Below, one piece after another: positions 48,240-57,690 of a stretch of 64,000 nucleotides of DNA (its first letter is position 1; every line of letters starts with the position of its first letter). The notes below the pieces were generated by a model that worked only from the letters and a program-made list of their open reading frames with translations, searched no databases and was not told the origin of the DNA. Where the stretch lies: contig NZ_JALEGV010000014.1 of assembly GCF_022763245.1 (NCBI RefSeq), positions 354,324 to 418,323 on the forward strand, in the 5' to 3' direction. Source of the DNA: Oricola sp. (lineage in GTDB: Bacteria; Pseudomonadota; Alphaproteobacteria; Rhizobiales; Rhizobiaceae). The position numbers and the translations under genes were made by a program.

Positions 48240-51200
48240 TCACAATTTGCGCGCCGCGCCCATGATTTCGGAGGGGTTCGGGCCGGCGTCCATCCGCGCG
48301 AACTCCTCATAGGTGTGGTACTTGTCGCGGATCGCCTGCTGCGCCTGGTCGAGCAGGGCCGCCGCCTCTTCAGGCCGGCTCGCCGCCAGCGCGCTGTAGC
48401 GCAGCTCGGCATAGGCGTAGTCCTTGAAGGGCAGGGTGGGGCGCGGCGAATCCAGCCGGAAGGGGGCCTCGCCGACATCGTTCAGCGCCGGATCGTAGCG
48501 CAGCAGCGGCCAGTAGCCGCTGGCGACCGCCTTGTCCTGCTGCGAAAGGCCCTTCCGCAGGTCGTAACCATGGGCGATGCAGTGGCTGTAGGCGAGGATG
48601 AGCGAGGTCCCCTCCCAGGCCTCGGCCTCGCGGAACGCCTGCAGGGTCTGCTGCGGATTGGCGCCCATGGCGACCTGGGCCACGTAGACATTGCCATAGG
48701 CGATGGCCTGCAGCGCGAGATCCTTGCGGGCGGTGCGCTTGCCGGCGGCGGCGAATTTGGCGATCGCGCCGAGCGGCGTCGCCTTGGAGGCCTGACCGCC
48801 GGTGTTGGAATAGACCTCGGTGTCCATCACCAGGATGTTCACGTTGCGGCCGCTGGCGAGCACATGGTCGAGGCCGCCATAGCCGATGTCGTAGGCCCAG
48901 CCGTCGCCGCCGACGATCCACACCGAGCGGCGGACGAGATGATCGACGACCGACAAGAGGTTCTCGGCGCCGGGATCGCCGTCCATGGCGAGCAGCTTCG
49001 TCTTCAGGACGGCGACACGCTCGCGCTGGCGGCGGATTTCCGATTCGGAGATCTGCGGCGCGTCGAGGATGCCGGCGACGAGGTCCTCGCCGACCGTGCC
49101 GGCCATGGCGCGCAACAGGTCGCGGGCGAGCGACACGTGCTTGTCGGCGGCGAGCCGGAAGCCGAGGCCGAATTCGGCGTTGTCCTCGAACAGCGAGTTC
49201 GACCAGGCCGGGCCGCGGCCCTCGGCGTTCTTCGACCAGGGCGTCACCGGCAGGTTGCCGCCATAGATGGAGGAGCAGCCGGTGGCGTTGGCGACCATCA
49301 GCCGGTCGCCGAAGAGCTGCGACAGCAGCTTCACATAGGGCGTCTCGCCGCAACCGGCGCAGGCGCCGGAGAATTCGAACAGCGGTTCGAGGAACTGGAC
49401 GCCGCGCACATTGGCGAAATCGACGCGGGCGCGGTCGTTGACCGGCAGGCCCTCGAAAAAGGCGATGTTGTCGCGCTCGCCGGCGACGAGGGGGGCCTTG
49501 TCCTCAAGGTTGATCGCCTTGATGCCGGGCTCGACCGGGCTCTGGGCCGGGCAGGCCTCGATGCACAGGCCGCAGCCGGTGCAGTCCTCGACATAGAATT
49601 GCAGCGAGAACTGCACCTCGGGATAGCCGCGCGCGTTGACGGGCGCGGATTTGAAGCCGGCCGGCGCGCCGCCGAGCCTGGCCTCGTCGTAATATTTGGC
49701 GCGGATGACGCTGTGCGGGCACACGAAGGAGCACTGGCCGCACTGGATGCAGAGATCCTGGCGCCAAACCGGCACTTCCTCGGCGACGTTGCGCTTTTCC
49801 CAGGCCGCCGTGCCGGAGGGAAAGGTGCCGTCGACGGGCATGGCGCTGACGGCGATCTCGTCGCCGAGGCCTTCCATCATGCGCGCCGTCACCCGGCGCA
49901 CGAAATCCGGCGCGGTGTCGGGGACGATGGGCGGGCGCTCGAAATCGCTCGTCGCTTCCGACGGCACGTCGACCGGGTGCAGGCGGGCGAGCGCGCCGTC
50001 GACGGCGGCCCAGTTCTGCTCGACGATCTTGCGGCCCTTGCGGCCGTAGCTCTTGGCGATGGCCTGCTTGATGGCGGCGATCGCCTCGTCGCGCGGCAGG
50101 ACGCCCGACAGCGCGAAGAAGCAGGTCTGCAGCACGGTGTTGGTGCGGTTCTTCAGGCCGACTTCGCGGGCCGCCGTCGTCGCGTCGATGACGTGGAATT
50201 TCAGCCCTTTGGCGATGATCTGCTGCTGGACGCTGCGCGGCAGATGCGCCCAGACCACGTCCGGCCCGTAGGGGCTGTTGAGGAGGAAGGTCGCGCCCGG
50301 CGCGGCGAGGCGCAGAACGTCGGTCTTTTCGAGGAAGTGGAACTGGTGGCAGGCGACGAAATTGGCCGAGCGGATCAGGTAGGGCGAGCGGATCGGGTTG
50401 GGGCCGAAGCGCAGATGCGACACCGTCTGGGCGCCGGATTTGTGCGAATCGTAGACGAAGTAGCCCTGCGCGTAACGTCCGGCATCCTCGGCGATGATCT
50501 TGACGCTGTTCTTGTTGGCGCCGACCGTGCCGTCGGCGCCGAGGCCGTAGAAGACGGCGCGCACGACGTCGTCCGGCTCGGTGGCGTAGTCGGCGTCGAC
50601 CTCGAGGCTGGTGAAGGTGACGTCGTCGCGGATGCCGACGGTGAAGCCGTTCAACGGCTCGGCCCTGGCCAGCTCGTCGAAGACGGCCTTGGCCTGGGCG
50701 GGATCGAAATCCTTCGACGACAGGCCGTAGCGGCCGCCGATGATCCTCGGCATGCGCGCCCGGCCGCTGCGGGCGAGCGCCGACACGACGTCGAGATAGA
50801 GCGGTTCGCCGGTGGCGCCCGGCTCCTTGGTGCGGTCGAGCACGGCGATCGACGCGCAGCTCTCGGGCAGGGCGGCGAGCAGGTGCTCGGCGGAAAAGGG
50901 GCGGAACAGGCGGACGATCACCGCGCCGACCTTTTCGCCGCGCGCCGTCAGGTCGGCGACGGTCTCGCGCACGACTTCGGCGCCCGAACCCATGACGACG
51001 ACGACGCGCTCGGCGTCGGGCGCGCCGACATAGTCGAACAGGCGGTAGTGGCGGCCGGTGAGCGCGCCGAATTGCTGCATGGCGTCCGCGACGATGCCGG
51101 GGACGGCGAGGTGGAAGCGGTTGGCGGCCTCGCGGCCCTGGAAGAAGACGTCGGGGTTCTGCGCCGTGCCGCGCACGAAGGGATTTTCCGGGTTCAGGGC

Positions 51201-51842
51201 GCGGGCGCGATGTGCCCGGACGGTCTCGTCGTCGATCATCGCGCGGATGGTCTCGTCGGGCACCAGGGTCAGCGTGTTGACCTCGTGGGAGGTGCGGAAG
51301 CCGTCGAAGAAGTGGACGAAGGGCACGCGCGATTTCAGCGTCGCGGCCTGGGCGATGAGGGCGCAGTCATGCGCCTCCTGCACGGAGTTGGCCGCGAGCA
51401 TCGCAAAGCCCGTCGGGCGCACGGCCATGACATCGGAATGGTCGCCGAAGATCGACAGCGCCTGGGTGGCGACCGAGCGGGCGGCGACGTGGAAGACGGC
51501 CGGCGTGAGTTCGCCGGCGATCTTGAACATGTTGGGCAGCATCAGGAGCAGGCCCTGCGAGGCGGTGAAGGTGGTCGTCAGCGCGCCGGCCTGCAGCGCG
51601 CCGTGCAGCGCGCCCGCCGCGCCGCCCTCGCTCTGCATCTCCTGGATGACGGGGACGTTGCCCCAGATGTTGGTGAAGCCGTGCGAGGTCCACTCGTCGG
51701 CCAGTTCGGCCATCGGCGAGGACGGGGTGATCGGATAGATCGCGCAGACCTCGTTGACCCGGTAGGCGACATGGGCCACGGCCGAATTGCCGTCCATGGT
51801 CGCCTGAACGGCCCCCGACTGCGTGACGGCTGCGTCAGCCAT
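48240..51842 (-). CDS. nifJ: Pyruvate:ferredoxin (flavodoxin) oxidoreductase
   Basis: 1200 aa single-chain PFOR. An N-terminal pyruvate-binding domain (CAIYPITPSSPMAELADEW, MPNMFKIAGELTP) is followed by the transketolase-like domain, the EKR-type middle, a two-[4Fe-4S] insert (CIQCGQCSFVCPHSVI near 695 and CTGCGLCIEACPAQ near 750), a further cluster Cys in CAGCGETPYV (about 824), and the TPP-binding GDGWAYDIGYGGLDHVL region near the C terminus. It oxidises pyruvate to acetyl-CoA with a low-potential carrier, or runs in reverse. Its ATG overlaps the upstream flavoprotein stop by 8 nt. The window contains no nitrogen-fixation genes. Confidence 0.96.
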   Translation of the reverse strand: MADAAVTQSGAVQATMDGNSAVAHVAYRVNEVCAIYPITPSSPMAELADEWTSHGFTNIWGNVPVIQEMQSEGGAAGALHGALQAGALTTTFTASQGLLLMLPNMFKIAGELTPAVFHVAARSVATQALSIFGDHSDVMAVRPTGFAMLAANSVQEAHDCALIAQAATLKSRVPFVHFFDGFRTSHEVNTLTLVPDETIRAMIDDETVRAHRARALNPENPFVRGTAQNPDVFFQGREAANRFHLAVPGIVADAMQQFGALTGRHYRLFDYVGAPDAERVVVVMGSGAEVVRETVADLTARGEKVGAVIVRLFRPFSAEHLLAALPESCASIAVLDRTKEPGATGEPLYLDVVSALARSGRARMPRIIGGRYGLSSKDFDPAQAKAVFDELARAEPLNGFTVGIRDDVTFTSLEVDADYATEPDDVVRAVFYGLGADGTVGANKNSVKIIAEDAGRYAQGYFVYDSHKSGAQTVSHLRFGPNPIRSPYLIRSANFVACHQFHFLEKTDVLRLAAPGATFLLNSPYGPDVVWAHLPRSVQQQIIAKGLKFHVIDATTAAREVGLKNRTNTVLQTCFFALSGVLPRDEAIAAIKQAIAKSYGRKGRKIVEQNWAAVDGALARLHPVDVPSEATSDFERPPIVPDTAPDFVRRVTARMMEGLGDEIAVSAMPVDGTFPSGTAAWEKRNVAEEVPVWRQDLCIQCGQCSFVCPHSVIRAKYYDEARLGGAPAGFKSAPVNARGYPEVQFSLQFYVEDCTGCGLCIEACPAQSPVEPGIKAINLEDKAPLVAGERDNIAFFEGLPVNDRARVDFANVRGVQFLEPLFEFSGACAGCGETPYVKLLSQLFGDRLMVANATGCSSIYGGNLPVTPWSKNAEGRGPAWSNSLFEDNAEFGLGFRLAADKHVSLARDLLRAMAGTVGEDLVAGILDAPQISESEIRRQRERVAVLKTKLLAMDGDPGAENLLSVVDHLVRRSVWIVGGDGWAYDIGYGGLDHVLASGRNVNILVMDTEVYSNTGGQASKATPLGAIAKFAAAGKRTARKDLALQAIAYGNVYVAQVAMGANPQQTLQAFREAEAWEGTSLILAYSHCIAHGYDLRKGLSQQDKAVASGYWPLLRYDPALNDVGEAPFRLDSPRPTLPFKDYAYAELRYSALAASRPEEAAALLDQAQQAIRDKYHTYEEFARMDAGPNPSEIMGAARKL

Positions 51843-53514
51843 GGGCGGAAACCTCCGGGATCATCTCGATGGCGTGGCACGGGCACTGCTCGAAACAGGT
51901 CGCGCAGCCGGTGCATTTGTCGAAGTCGTACTCGTAGCCGCGGCCGACGCCGAGCTTGACGATCGCGTCCTCCGGGCAGGCCGCGAAGCAGTTGTCGCAT
52001 TCGTAGCACTCGCCGCAGGAATAGCAGCGCTGCGCCTCCAGCCGCGCGTCAGCCTCGCTCAGGCCGCCGACGATCTCGGCGAAGCCGCCGAGCCGGGCGT
52101 CCTCGGCGATGCGGGCCTGCTGATGCGCGTCGGCGTCGGAATAGACGGGCAGGTGCAGCTTGTCGAAGGTGACGATGTCGGCCCGGGCCGGCGCGACATG
52201 GGCGCCGCCGTTCAGCCAGGCGTTGATGTGGCGCGCCGCGCGCTTGCCGTGGCCGACCGAGATGGTGACCGATTGCTGGCTCGGCACCATGTCGCCGCCG
52301 GCAAAGACGCCGTCGGCGCCGGTCATCATGTCGGGTCCGATCTCGACCGCGCCGTCCGGCGTGAAGCCGATGCCGGGCACGCTGGCGAGGAAGCGGCTGT
52401 CGCTCTGCTGGCCGAGCGCGAGCACGACCGCGTCGGCCGAGAGCGTCTCGATCTCGCCGGTCGGGCGGGGCCGGCCGTTCTCGTCGAGCTCCATGCGCTC
52501 GACCGTCAGGTCGGAGCCGGAGATCTCGCGGATCGTGGTCAGCCACTTGAACTTGACGCCCTCTTCCAGCGCTTCGTCGGCCTCGAAGGCGTGGGCGGGC
52601 ATGTGTTCGCGGTCGCGGCGGTAGACGATCATCGTCTCGGACGCGCCCAGCCGGCGGGCGGTGCGGGCGGCGTCCATCGCCGTGTTGCCGCCGCCATAGA
52701 CGACGACGCGGCGGCCGAGAAGCGGCGGCTGGCCGGCGCTGGTCTCGTGCAGGACATTGACGGCGTCGAACACGCGGGCGGCGTCGCGCGCGGGGATGTC
52801 GACCCGCTTGCCGAGGCCCGCGCCGATGGCCAGGAAGACCGCGTCGAAGCCGCCGTCGCGTTTCTCGGCCATCAGGTCGGTGACCTTGTGGCCGGTGACG
52901 ATCTTCACGCCGAGCGCCTCGATGCGGGCGACCTCGAGCGCCAGTTCCTTGCGCGGCATGCGATAGGCGGGAATGCCGAAATGCATCATGCCGCCGGCGA
53001 CCGGGCCGGCCTCGCGGATCTCGACGGAATGGCCGAGCCGGGCGAGGTGATAGGCCGCCGACAGGCCCGCCGGGCCGGCGCCGACCACGAGCACCTTCCT
53101 GCCGGAGGGCGGGCGGATCGCGCTGAAGCCCCAGCCGTTCTCGGCCGCCATGTCGCCGAGGAAGCGCTCGACGGAGTGGATGGAGACCGGCGCGTCGACC
53201 TCGCCGCGATTGCAGCCGCTCTCGCAGGGGTGGTAGCAGACGCGGCCGTGGACGGCCGGCATCGGGTTTTCGGCCGTGAGGATGTCGAAGGCCTCGCGGT
53301 AGCGGCCGGCCTGCGCGGCGGCCAGCCAGCCGCGAATGTCCTCGCCGGCCGGGCAGGCGTTGGCGCAGGGCGGCGTCAGCGTCACATAGGTGGGTTTCTG
53401 GTGCCGGATCGGGCCGGTGCCGCGCGAGACCGTCAGGTCGATCGCGGGCGTGAAGTCCGGAAGCCTCGTGTTCACTGTCGCTCGCGCCCCTGTGTCAAAC
53501 TGGTCGGACTGCAT
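51835..53514 (-). CDS. GltD-like FAD/NAD(P) oxidoreductase with ferredoxin domain, partner of PFOR
   Basis: 559 aa from ATG 53514. Order: an N-terminal Fe-S domain with CANACPAGEDIRGWL and CYHPCESGCNRG, FAD-binding VVGAGPAGLSAAYHLARLG, NAD(P)-binding VVYGGGNTAMDAARTARRLG, and a C-terminal cluster domain (CYSCGECYECDNCFAACPED, then CTGCATCFEQCPCHAI) able to hold two [4Fe-4S]. It resembles the glutamate-synthase small subunit but no large subunit is nearby. Adjacent to nifJ, it probably connects NAD(P)H and ferredoxin pools. First gene of the three-gene operon. Confidence 0.92.
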   Translation of the reverse strand: MQSDQFDTGARATVNTRLPDFTPAIDLTVSRGTGPIRHQKPTYVTLTPPCANACPAGEDIRGWLAAAQAGRYREAFDILTAENPMPAVHGRVCYHPCESGCNRGEVDAPVSIHSVERFLGDMAAENGWGFSAIRPPSGRKVLVVGAGPAGLSAAYHLARLGHSVEIREAGPVAGGMMHFGIPAYRMPRKELALEVARIEALGVKIVTGHKVTDLMAEKRDGGFDAVFLAIGAGLGKRVDIPARDAARVFDAVNVLHETSAGQPPLLGRRVVVYGGGNTAMDAARTARRLGASETMIVYRRDREHMPAHAFEADEALEEGVKFKWLTTIREISGSDLTVERMELDENGRPRPTGEIETLSADAVVLALGQQSDSRFLASVPGIGFTPDGAVEIGPDMMTGADGVFAGGDMVPSQQSVTISVGHGKRAARHINAWLNGGAHVAPARADIVTFDKLHLPVYSDADAHQQARIAEDARLGGFAEIVGGLSEADARLEAQRCYSCGECYECDNCFAACPEDAIVKLGVGRGYEYDFDKCTGCATCFEQCPCHAIEMIPEVSAHG

Positions 53515-53855
53515 GCTGGTCGAACGGCATGCCCGGGCGCGACCCGCCATGGTGCGATCACAGGCCGAACGGCGGGGATCGATGACGGCTGGATATCCGT
53601 GCAGGTGCTTCGTGGCAGGCCGCAGCCACGGCCTTCAGCGCAACCGATGGTGGTCGGCTTGTCAAGGGGATTGTCCCCGCGCCGCAGCATCGCGGGCGCG
53701 GCTGCTTCGAAATGACGCGACCCCGAAGATGGCGGGCGGAAGCCCGTCGTCCGCGAACGGGACCAGACGGTTTGGGCGGGGAGAAGCGGTGCGGCCGAGC
53801 GGTGCGACGTGGACCCCGCGCGACGGGTTGGCGGGCGACGTTGCGGAAAGAAAGG
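53515..53855. other. Intergenic region upstream of the nifJ operon
   Basis: About 340 bp between the flavoprotein gene and tRNA-Leu. No frame with family support is seen. It must contain the operon promoter; I can point to no clear FNR/Anr box (TTGAT-N4-ATCAA) within it. Confidence 0.45.
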
Positions 53856-53940
53856 TGGTGCCCCTGGCCCGACTCGAACGGGCACTCCTTGCGGAACTCG
53901 ATTTTGAGTCGAGCGCGTCTACCAATTCCGCCACAGGGGC
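53856..53940 (-). tRNA. tRNA-Leu(CAA)
   Basis: Minus-strand cloverleaf of 85 nt with encoded CCA and a long variable arm as in class II tRNAs. The acceptor GCCCCTG pairs with CAGGGGC, the anticodon stem CTCGA/TCGAG holds the loop CTCAAAA giving CAA, and the T-arm is GCCCG-TTCGAGT-CGGGC. Decodes UUG. No integrase is nearby. Confidence 0.96.
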
Positions 53941-54087
53941 AACGCGAAGTTCGACTGAGCTTTATTGGCGCCGTCTGGCCGCGTCAAGGCGTGAAGCGGC
54001 GCATTGGCCGGGCGGCGAAATGCACTGGCAATCGGCCCCGCTTTTCCATAAGTCGGGGGGAACGGGCGAATACGGGAGACAAGGCCG

Positions 54088-54741
54088 GTGGACGCGCAAG
54101 ACACGATGCAGGACCAGCCCATGCCGCGCGGCGCGCTGGCCAAGATCGAACACATCCTGCGCACGGCGGAAACCGACGCCGACGGCAATATCGGCCTCGG
54201 CGCGCTGAGCGACGCGCTGGAGGAGCGGGCCTTCGCGCTGCTGCTGCTGATCCTGGCGCTGCCCTGCTGCCTGCCCTTCGTCTATCTCCTGCCGCAGATC
54301 GTGGCGCTGCCAATGGTGTTCCTGGCCTGGCAGATGGCCCGCGGTCGCCGGTCGCCCTGGCTGCCGGAGACGCTGCGCCGCCGGCAGTTGCCGGTGAAGG
54401 CGCTGCTGGACGTGACCGCCCGGGTGAAGCGCTTCGCCGGCTGGCTGGAGCGGCTCGCCCATCCGCGCCTCGTCGGGCTGACGGGCCTGGCCGGCATGCG
54501 CACGCTCGGCGCGCTTCTGATCATTCCGTGCCTGTCGATCCTGGTTCCGCTGCCGCTGACCAACACGGTGCCCGGCATCGGCGTGGCGATCGCCTCGGCC
54601 GGGCTGATCGAGCGCGACGGGCTCTTCGTCGTGCTCGGCCTGCTGGTCGGGCTCGTCTGGGTGCTGGCGCTGGTGATCGGCGGGCCGACGATCATTTATT
54701 TCCTCGTCGACTGGCTGAGACTGCGCGTCGCCGCAGCTTGA
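54088..54741 (+). CDS. exoD: ExoD family exopolysaccharide-synthesis membrane protein
   Basis: 217 aa starting at GTG 54088, with GGGAGA about 8 nt upstream. The core FALLLLILALPCCLPFVYLL, followed by PQIVALPMVFLAWQMARGRR and a C-terminal pair of helices (LIIPCLSILVPLPLTNTVPG; FVVLGLLVGLVWVLALVIGG), is characteristic of ExoD. In Sinorhizobium, exoD mutants are defective in exopolysaccharide, alkali tolerance and nodule invasion; the biochemical activity remains unknown. The gene stands alone, about 80 bp upstream of the dsbB-like gene. Confidence 0.92.
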   Translation: MDAQDTMQDQPMPRGALAKIEHILRTAETDADGNIGLGALSDALEERAFALLLLILALPCCLPFVYLLPQIVALPMVFLAWQMARGRRSPWLPETLRRRQLPVKALLDVTARVKRFAGWLERLAHPRLVGLTGLAGMRTLGALLIIPCLSILVPLPLTNTVPGIGVAIASAGLIERDGLFVVLGLLVGLVWVLALVIGGPTIIYFLVDWLRLRVAAA

Positions 54742-54822
54742 ACACAGTGTCGTGCAGTTTCCTTTGTCCGTGCCGGCGCGATGCGCTAAAGCCGGCGCGT
54801 TCGATTGACGCGGAGTAACCCG

Positions 54823-55347
54823 ATGAACAGCTTCGTAGCCCGACGGTGCCACCTGGTCGCGGCGATTTTCCTGACGCTTGCCATGGCCGGCGTGGTCGGT
54901 TCGGCATTGGGTTTCGAGCATATCGGCGGCTACGTGCCCTGCAAGCTGTGCCTGGCGCAGCGCACGCCCTACTATCTCGCCATCCCCGTCGGGCTGGCGG
55001 CCGTGCTGGCCGCGGGGCTCAAATGGCCGGCATGGATCGCGCGCGGCCTTCTGGTCGTGATCGGCCTCCTGATGGCCTACGGCCTGGCGCTGGGCGTCTA
55101 TCACTCGGGCGTCGAATGGCACTGGTGGGCGGGCCCCGCCGATTGCAGCACCGCGTCGACCAGCGGCATCGTCACCGACGCGACCAACCTTCTGGGCGCT
55201 CTGGAAACGGTGAAGCCGCCTTCCTGCGACGAGGCGGCGGTGCGCTTCCTCGGCCTGTCCTTTGCCGGCTGGAACGTGCTGGCGAGCCTGGCGCTGGCAG
55301 CGATCGCGTTCCGCGCGGCCGCGCGTCCGGGCGCTGCGAAGGCCTGA
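54823..55347 (+). CDS. dsbB: Disulfide bond formation protein B (DsbB family)
   Basis: 174 aa, four membrane helices. The first Cys pair is VPCKLCLAQR (CxxC after helix 1) and the second periplasmic loop has ADCSTASTSG and PPSCDEAAV, giving the two redox pairs of DsbB. The residue between helices that contacts quinone (Arg in AQRTPYYLAI) is present. It reoxidises DsbA with ubiquinone. GGAG about 7 nt upstream supports ATG 54823; an earlier in-frame start is weaker. No dsbA is seen in the window. Confidence 0.92.
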   Translation: MNSFVARRCHLVAAIFLTLAMAGVVGSALGFEHIGGYVPCKLCLAQRTPYYLAIPVGLAAVLAAGLKWPAWIARGLLVVIGLLMAYGLALGVYHSGVEWHWWAGPADCSTASTSGIVTDATNLLGALETVKPPSCDEAAVRFLGLSFAGWNVLASLALAAIAFRAAARPGAAKA

Positions 55348-55416
55348 CACGCCCTGCCCAAGCGGGCGTCGCGCCCGCGCGGGATCCAATCGCGATAAAA
55401 AATGCCGGAGGCCCGA

Positions 55417-55974
55417 TTACGGCTCCAGCTCGACATCCCAGTACAGGTAATCCATCCAGCTCTCGTGAAGATAGTTGGGCGGAAAACTTCGGCCATTGTT
55501 GTGCAGGTCGTGCACGGTGGGATGGAAGGGCATCTGATGCGGCCTCATGCCGGATTCGCGCGGCATCTTGCCGCCCTTCTTCAGATTGCAGGGCGAACAC
55601 GCCGTGACGATGTTCTCCCACGTCGTCTGGCCGCCGAAGCGGCGCGGGATCAGGTGGTCGAAGGTCAGGTCGTCGAGCGAGCCGCAATACTGGCATTCGA
55701 ACTTGTCGCGCAGGAAGACGTTGAAGCGCGTGAAGGCCGGATAGGTCGCCGGTTTGACGTAGCTTTTCAGGCAGACGACGCTGGGAACACGCATCGCGAA
55801 GGAGGGCGAGGAGACCTCGTGGTCATACTCCGCGACGATATTCACACGGTCGAGAAAAACCGCCTTGATCGCGTCCTGCCAGGACCAGAGCGACAAGGGG
55901 TAATAACTGAGCGGACGGTAGTCCGCGTTGAGCACGAGCGCCGGAAGGCTGTCCGGCGAGACCGCTATCGTCAC
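55417..55974 (-). CDS. HNH endonuclease family protein
   Basis: 185 aa. The HNH core is CQYCGSLDDLTFDHLIPRRF followed by GGQTTWENIVTACSPCNLKK; a CxxC...CxxC zinc site frames the ββα-metal motif. The N-terminal PALVLNADYRPLSYYPLSLW and DAIKAVFLDRVNIVAEYD are features of a widely conserved housekeeping HNH group. Its biological substrate is not known. It is convergent with dsbB, with a 7-bp hairpin GCGGGCG-TCG-CGCCCGC at 55362-55378 between them. Confidence 0.9.
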   Translation of the reverse strand: MTIAVSPDSLPALVLNADYRPLSYYPLSLWSWQDAIKAVFLDRVNIVAEYDHEVSSPSFAMRVPSVVCLKSYVKPATYPAFTRFNVFLRDKFECQYCGSLDDLTFDHLIPRRFGGQTTWENIVTACSPCNLKKGGKMPRESGMRPHQMPFHPTVHDLHNNGRSFPPNYLHESWMDYLYWDVELEP

Positions 55975-56105
55975 GGTTCACCTCTTCGCATTACGACCAG
56001 TTATGGCCATATAGTAAGCGCGTTGTGACATCCTTGTGAAGCATCCGCATGGAATGTCGTGTTTTGGCGAAATTCCATGTTTTTCAAGACGTTGCCGGGG
56101 GTGCG

Positions 56106-56762
56106 TCAAAGCGGCATGGCGTCACGCGCCCGCCGCGCGGCGTAGAACGCCCAAAAAAGCCGCGCCGCCGTGCCGCGCCACGGGGCCCATGATTCGGCGA
56201 TCACGCGCAGTTCGGCCTCGCGGGGGCGCTGCTCGAACGCGAAGGCTTCCCCAACGGCGGTTTGCAGGGCGACGTCGCCGGCGGGGAAGATGTCCGGGTG
56301 GCCGGCCGCGAAGAGAAGATAGACTTCCGCCGTCCACGGGCCGATCCCCTTGATCGTCGTCATCGCGGCGATCGCGTGCTTCTCGTCGAGCGTGCACAGG
56401 TGGTGCAGGTCGAGGTCGCCGGCGATCACCGCTTCGGCGACGGCCGACAGGGCGCGCTGCTTCGGCCGCGACAGGCCGGCCTCGCGCCAGGCCGTTTCGC
56501 CGGCGGCGAGATAGGTGGCGGGTTCGAGCGGATCGACCAGCGCGGAAAGGCGGCCCCAGATGGCGGCCGCGCTCTGTTTCGACACCTGCTGCGAGACGAT
56601 GATCGAGGCGAGGCTGGCAAAGCCCGGCTCGGTGCGACGCAGCGGCACCTCGCCGGACTGCGCGACGATTTCGGCAAGGCGCGGGTCGGCGACGCGCAGA
56701 CGCGTCAGCGCTTCCTCGATGTCGTGAAGCGTCTCGATCGATTTCATCGGTTGCATCGCCAT
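56106..56762 (-). CDS. AlkA-like DNA-3-methyladenine glycosylase II
   Basis: 218 aa from ATG 56762 (an internal Met 15 nt downstream is also possible). Helix-hairpin-helix with Gly-Pro loop and catalytic Asp: TTIKGIGPWTAEVYLLFAAG followed by HPDIFPAGDVALQ, the Asp in GDVAL being the general base. SLASIIVSQQVSKQSAAAIW is the conserved HhH-GPD N-terminal helix set. It removes alkylated bases. It lacks the N-terminal Ada-like domain of E. coli AlkA. Divergent from gluQRS with 64 bp between. Confidence 0.9.
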   Translation of the reverse strand: MAMQPMKSIETLHDIEEALTRLRVADPRLAEIVAQSGEVPLRRTEPGFASLASIIVSQQVSKQSAAAIWGRLSALVDPLEPATYLAAGETAWREAGLSRPKQRALSAVAEAVIAGDLDLHHLCTLDEKHAIAAMTTIKGIGPWTAEVYLLFAAGHPDIFPAGDVALQTAVGEAFAFEQRPREAELRVIAESWAPWRGTAARLFWAFYAARRARDAMPL

Positions 56763-56826
56763 GACGGCGTTTCTACCTAATCGGCGATCCTTGTGCGAAC
56801 ACCATCTCTTGTCCGATCCTCTTTCC

Positions 56827-57690
56827 ATGACCGACGACCGGCCCGTTTTCCGATTTGCGCCCAGCCCGAACGGGGCGCTGCATCTGGGGCACGCCTATTC
56901 GGCGCTGATGAATTTCGAGATGGCCCGCGAGACGGGCGGGCGGTTCCTGCTGCGGGTGGAGGACATCGACCGGGAACGCTGCACGCCGGCGCTGGAACGG
57001 GCCATGCTGGAGGATCTCGCCTGGCTGGGGGTTTCCTGGGAAGAGCCGGTGCGCCGCCAATCCGCGCATTTCGACGATTACGCCCGCGCGCTCGACGCGC
57101 TGGAGGCGGAGGGGCTGGTCTATCGCGCCTATCTGAGCCGCGGCGAAATCCGCCGGTTGGTCGAGGCGCGCGAGCGGGCCGGCGACGCCTGGCCGCGCGA
57201 TCCGGACGGCGCGCCGCTCTATCCGGGCGGTGCGCATGAGACGGGCGCCGACGACGCGCCCTACGTCCTGCGCCTCGACATGGCGCGCGCCGTCGAGCGG
57301 GCGGGCGCCGCGCTCGCCTGGAGCGAATCGGGCCTCGGGCCGGAGGGCGAGACGGGCACGGTCGAGGCCGATCCCGACGCATGGGGCGACGTCATCCTGG
57401 CGCGGCGCGACACGCCGACCAGCTACAATCTCTCCGTGGTGATCGACGACGCGCTGCAGGGTGTGACGCATGTGGTGCGCGGCCGTGACCTCTTCCACGC
57501 GACCTCGGTGCATGTGCTGCTGCAGGAACTCCTGGGCTTGCCGCGGCCCGACTATTTCCACCACGACCTCGTGCTCGCCGAAGACGGACGCAAACTGTCG
57601 AAGAGCAATCGCGACACCAGCCTGCGCTCGCTGCGCGACGCGGGCGCGACGCCGGACGACATTCGCCGGATGATCGGGCTTGATCAGTAA
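56827..57690 (+). CDS. gluQRS: Glutamyl-Q tRNA(Asp) synthetase
   Basis: 287 aa, a class I GluRS catalytic domain without the anticodon-binding part. HIGH-type motif is GALHLGHAYSA (about 18-28) and the KMSKS equivalent is DGRKLSKSN. It charges queuosine-34 of tRNA-Asp with glutamate. The zinc-site Cys found in E. coli (CxC...CxxxC region) are replaced here (VYRAYLSRGEI ... LYPGGAHE), as seen in many alphaproteobacterial members. ATG 56827 chosen because MTDDRPVFRFAPSPNG is the standard start. Confidence 0.93.
   Translation: MTDDRPVFRFAPSPNGALHLGHAYSALMNFEMARETGGRFLLRVEDIDRERCTPALERAMLEDLAWLGVSWEEPVRRQSAHFDDYARALDALEAEGLVYRAYLSRGEIRRLVEARERAGDAWPRDPDGAPLYPGGAHETGADDAPYVLRLDMARAVERAGAALAWSESGLGPEGETGTVEADPDAWGDVILARRDTPTSYNLSVVIDDALQGVTHVVRGRDLFHATSVHVLLQELLGLPRPDYFHHDLVLAEDGRKLSKSNRDTSLRSLRDAGATPDDIRRMIGLDQ

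Noticed and set aside
48315..51959. A very long plus-strand open frame antisense to nifJ
   Set aside because: Its translation is low-complexity (Arg, Gly, Asp, Ala-rich) without family motifs, while the minus strand encodes an intact PFOR. It is an artefact of high third-position GC.
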